In this document: positions 63,895 to 64,000 of the stretch, piece by piece
Position numbering within the stretch: position 1 is the stretch's first letter
Layout: each line of letters opens with the position of its first letter
Assembly (NCBI RefSeq): GCF_001570585.1
Contig: NZ_BBXF01000001.1
Location: 799,691-863,690 of the forward strand
Origin: Herbidospora daliensis
Lineage (GTDB): Bacteria; Actinomycetota; Actinomycetes; Streptosporangiales; Streptosporangiaceae
Length of the DNA stretch: 64,000 nt
Direction of reading: 5' to 3'
Translations under genes and position numbers: made by a program
Notes under the pieces: model-generated
Databases searched by the model: none
What the model was told of the DNA's origin: nothing
What the model saw: only the letters and a program-made list of their open reading frames with translations

Positions 63895-64000
63895 TCAGGC
63901 CGGCCGTGTGGTGATCCTCGCGTGGAGATGCATGTCGTGCCAGCCGTTGGCATGCAGCAGGGCGCTGTGCAGGATGCCCTCCAGGACGAAGCCCGAGCGT
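63895..64000 (-). CDS. GNAT-family N-acetyltransferase, C-terminal fragment at the window edge
   Basis: The minus strand reads ..SGFVLEGILHSALLHANGW.. then HDMHLHARITTRPA and stop at 63897-63895. The Gly-Phe-x-x-Glu-Gly element followed by a basic/aromatic 'G-W-H-D' strand is the C-terminus of RimJ/RimL-type acetyltransferases. The rest of the gene lies beyond the right edge. Convergent with the cupin gene. Confidence 0.7.
   Translation of the reverse strand, partial: RSGFVLEGILHSALLHANGWHDMHLHARITTRPA

Overview
The window is about 70% G+C, uses GTG starts freely and has tightly overlapping operons. The gene content (BldD-era actinobacterial regulators, an LCP protein, a LuxR-type LAL regulator, a SWIM/DUF5691/MoxR/DUF5682/VWA cluster, a 3-methylcrotonyl-CoA-type carboxylase operon with its own TetR) points to a filamentous actinobacterium, most likely of the Streptosporangiaceae type. 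That placement is inference from gene content; no rRNA or tRNA gene is visible. I see no IS element, prophage or CRISPR array.

Layout. 1-4.05 kb: a polyamine-type ABC importer (binding protein cut by the left edge, then two permeases), with a foreign-looking reverse-strand gene inserted between the permeases. 4-10.2 kb: TPR-like gene, imine-reductase-like enzyme, acyl-CoA dehydrogenase, TetR and an ADP-forming acyl-CoA synthetase with palindromic operators. 10.2-14.9 kb: two-component system, glycosyltransferase, ferritin-like protein, FAD oxidoreductase. 15-16.9 kb: pseudouridine breakdown (psuG and a PfkB kinase). 16.9-19.8 kb: unrecognised regulator-like protein, GNAT, Rieske lipoprotein. 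19.8-25.9 kb: leucine-type catabolic operon (acyl-CoA dehydrogenase, HMG-CoA lyase, biotin carboxylase, carboxyltransferase) with a divergent TetR. 25.9-32.8 kb: a three-component SMC/MksBEF-Wadjet-like operon whose gene junctions are filled with degenerate tandem repeats. 32.8-39 kb: AlkZ-like glycosylase, M50 protease, CorA, PadR-controlled ABC exporter, secreted Ig-like protein. 39-46.4 kb: fused 2-oxoacid dehydrogenase E1 and sbcCD. 46.5-52.9 kb: two alpha/beta hydrolases, LCP protein, an enolase-superfamily protein lacking catalytic lysines, MFS transporter with a possible leader peptide. 53-60.2 kb: the VWA/DUF5682/MoxR/DUF5691/SWIM operon. 60.3-64 kb: LAL regulator, cupin, and a truncated GNAT at the right edge.

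The most unusual property is a recurring pattern. At least six loci carry degenerate tandem repeats, mostly placed exactly at a gene 3' end or at a stop/start junction of an operon. In two clear cases (the acyl-CoA dehydrogenase at 6.3 kb and the JetB-like gene at 29.9 kb) the repeat unit is recognisably a decayed copy of the neighbouring gene's own 3' end. Arrays inside open reading frames have periods divisible by three (15, 72, 96 bp), while arrays after stop codons do not (97-102, 29/57, 43 bp). The condensin-like operon carries three of these arrays.

The second candidate for an undescribed system is that condensin-like operon itself. It has a kleisin-like protein, a winged-helix/KITE-like protein and an SMC-like ATPase, but no visible JetD nuclease, and it is divergent from an AlkZ-like DNA glycosylase across a 21-bp palindrome that covers the glycosylase start codon.
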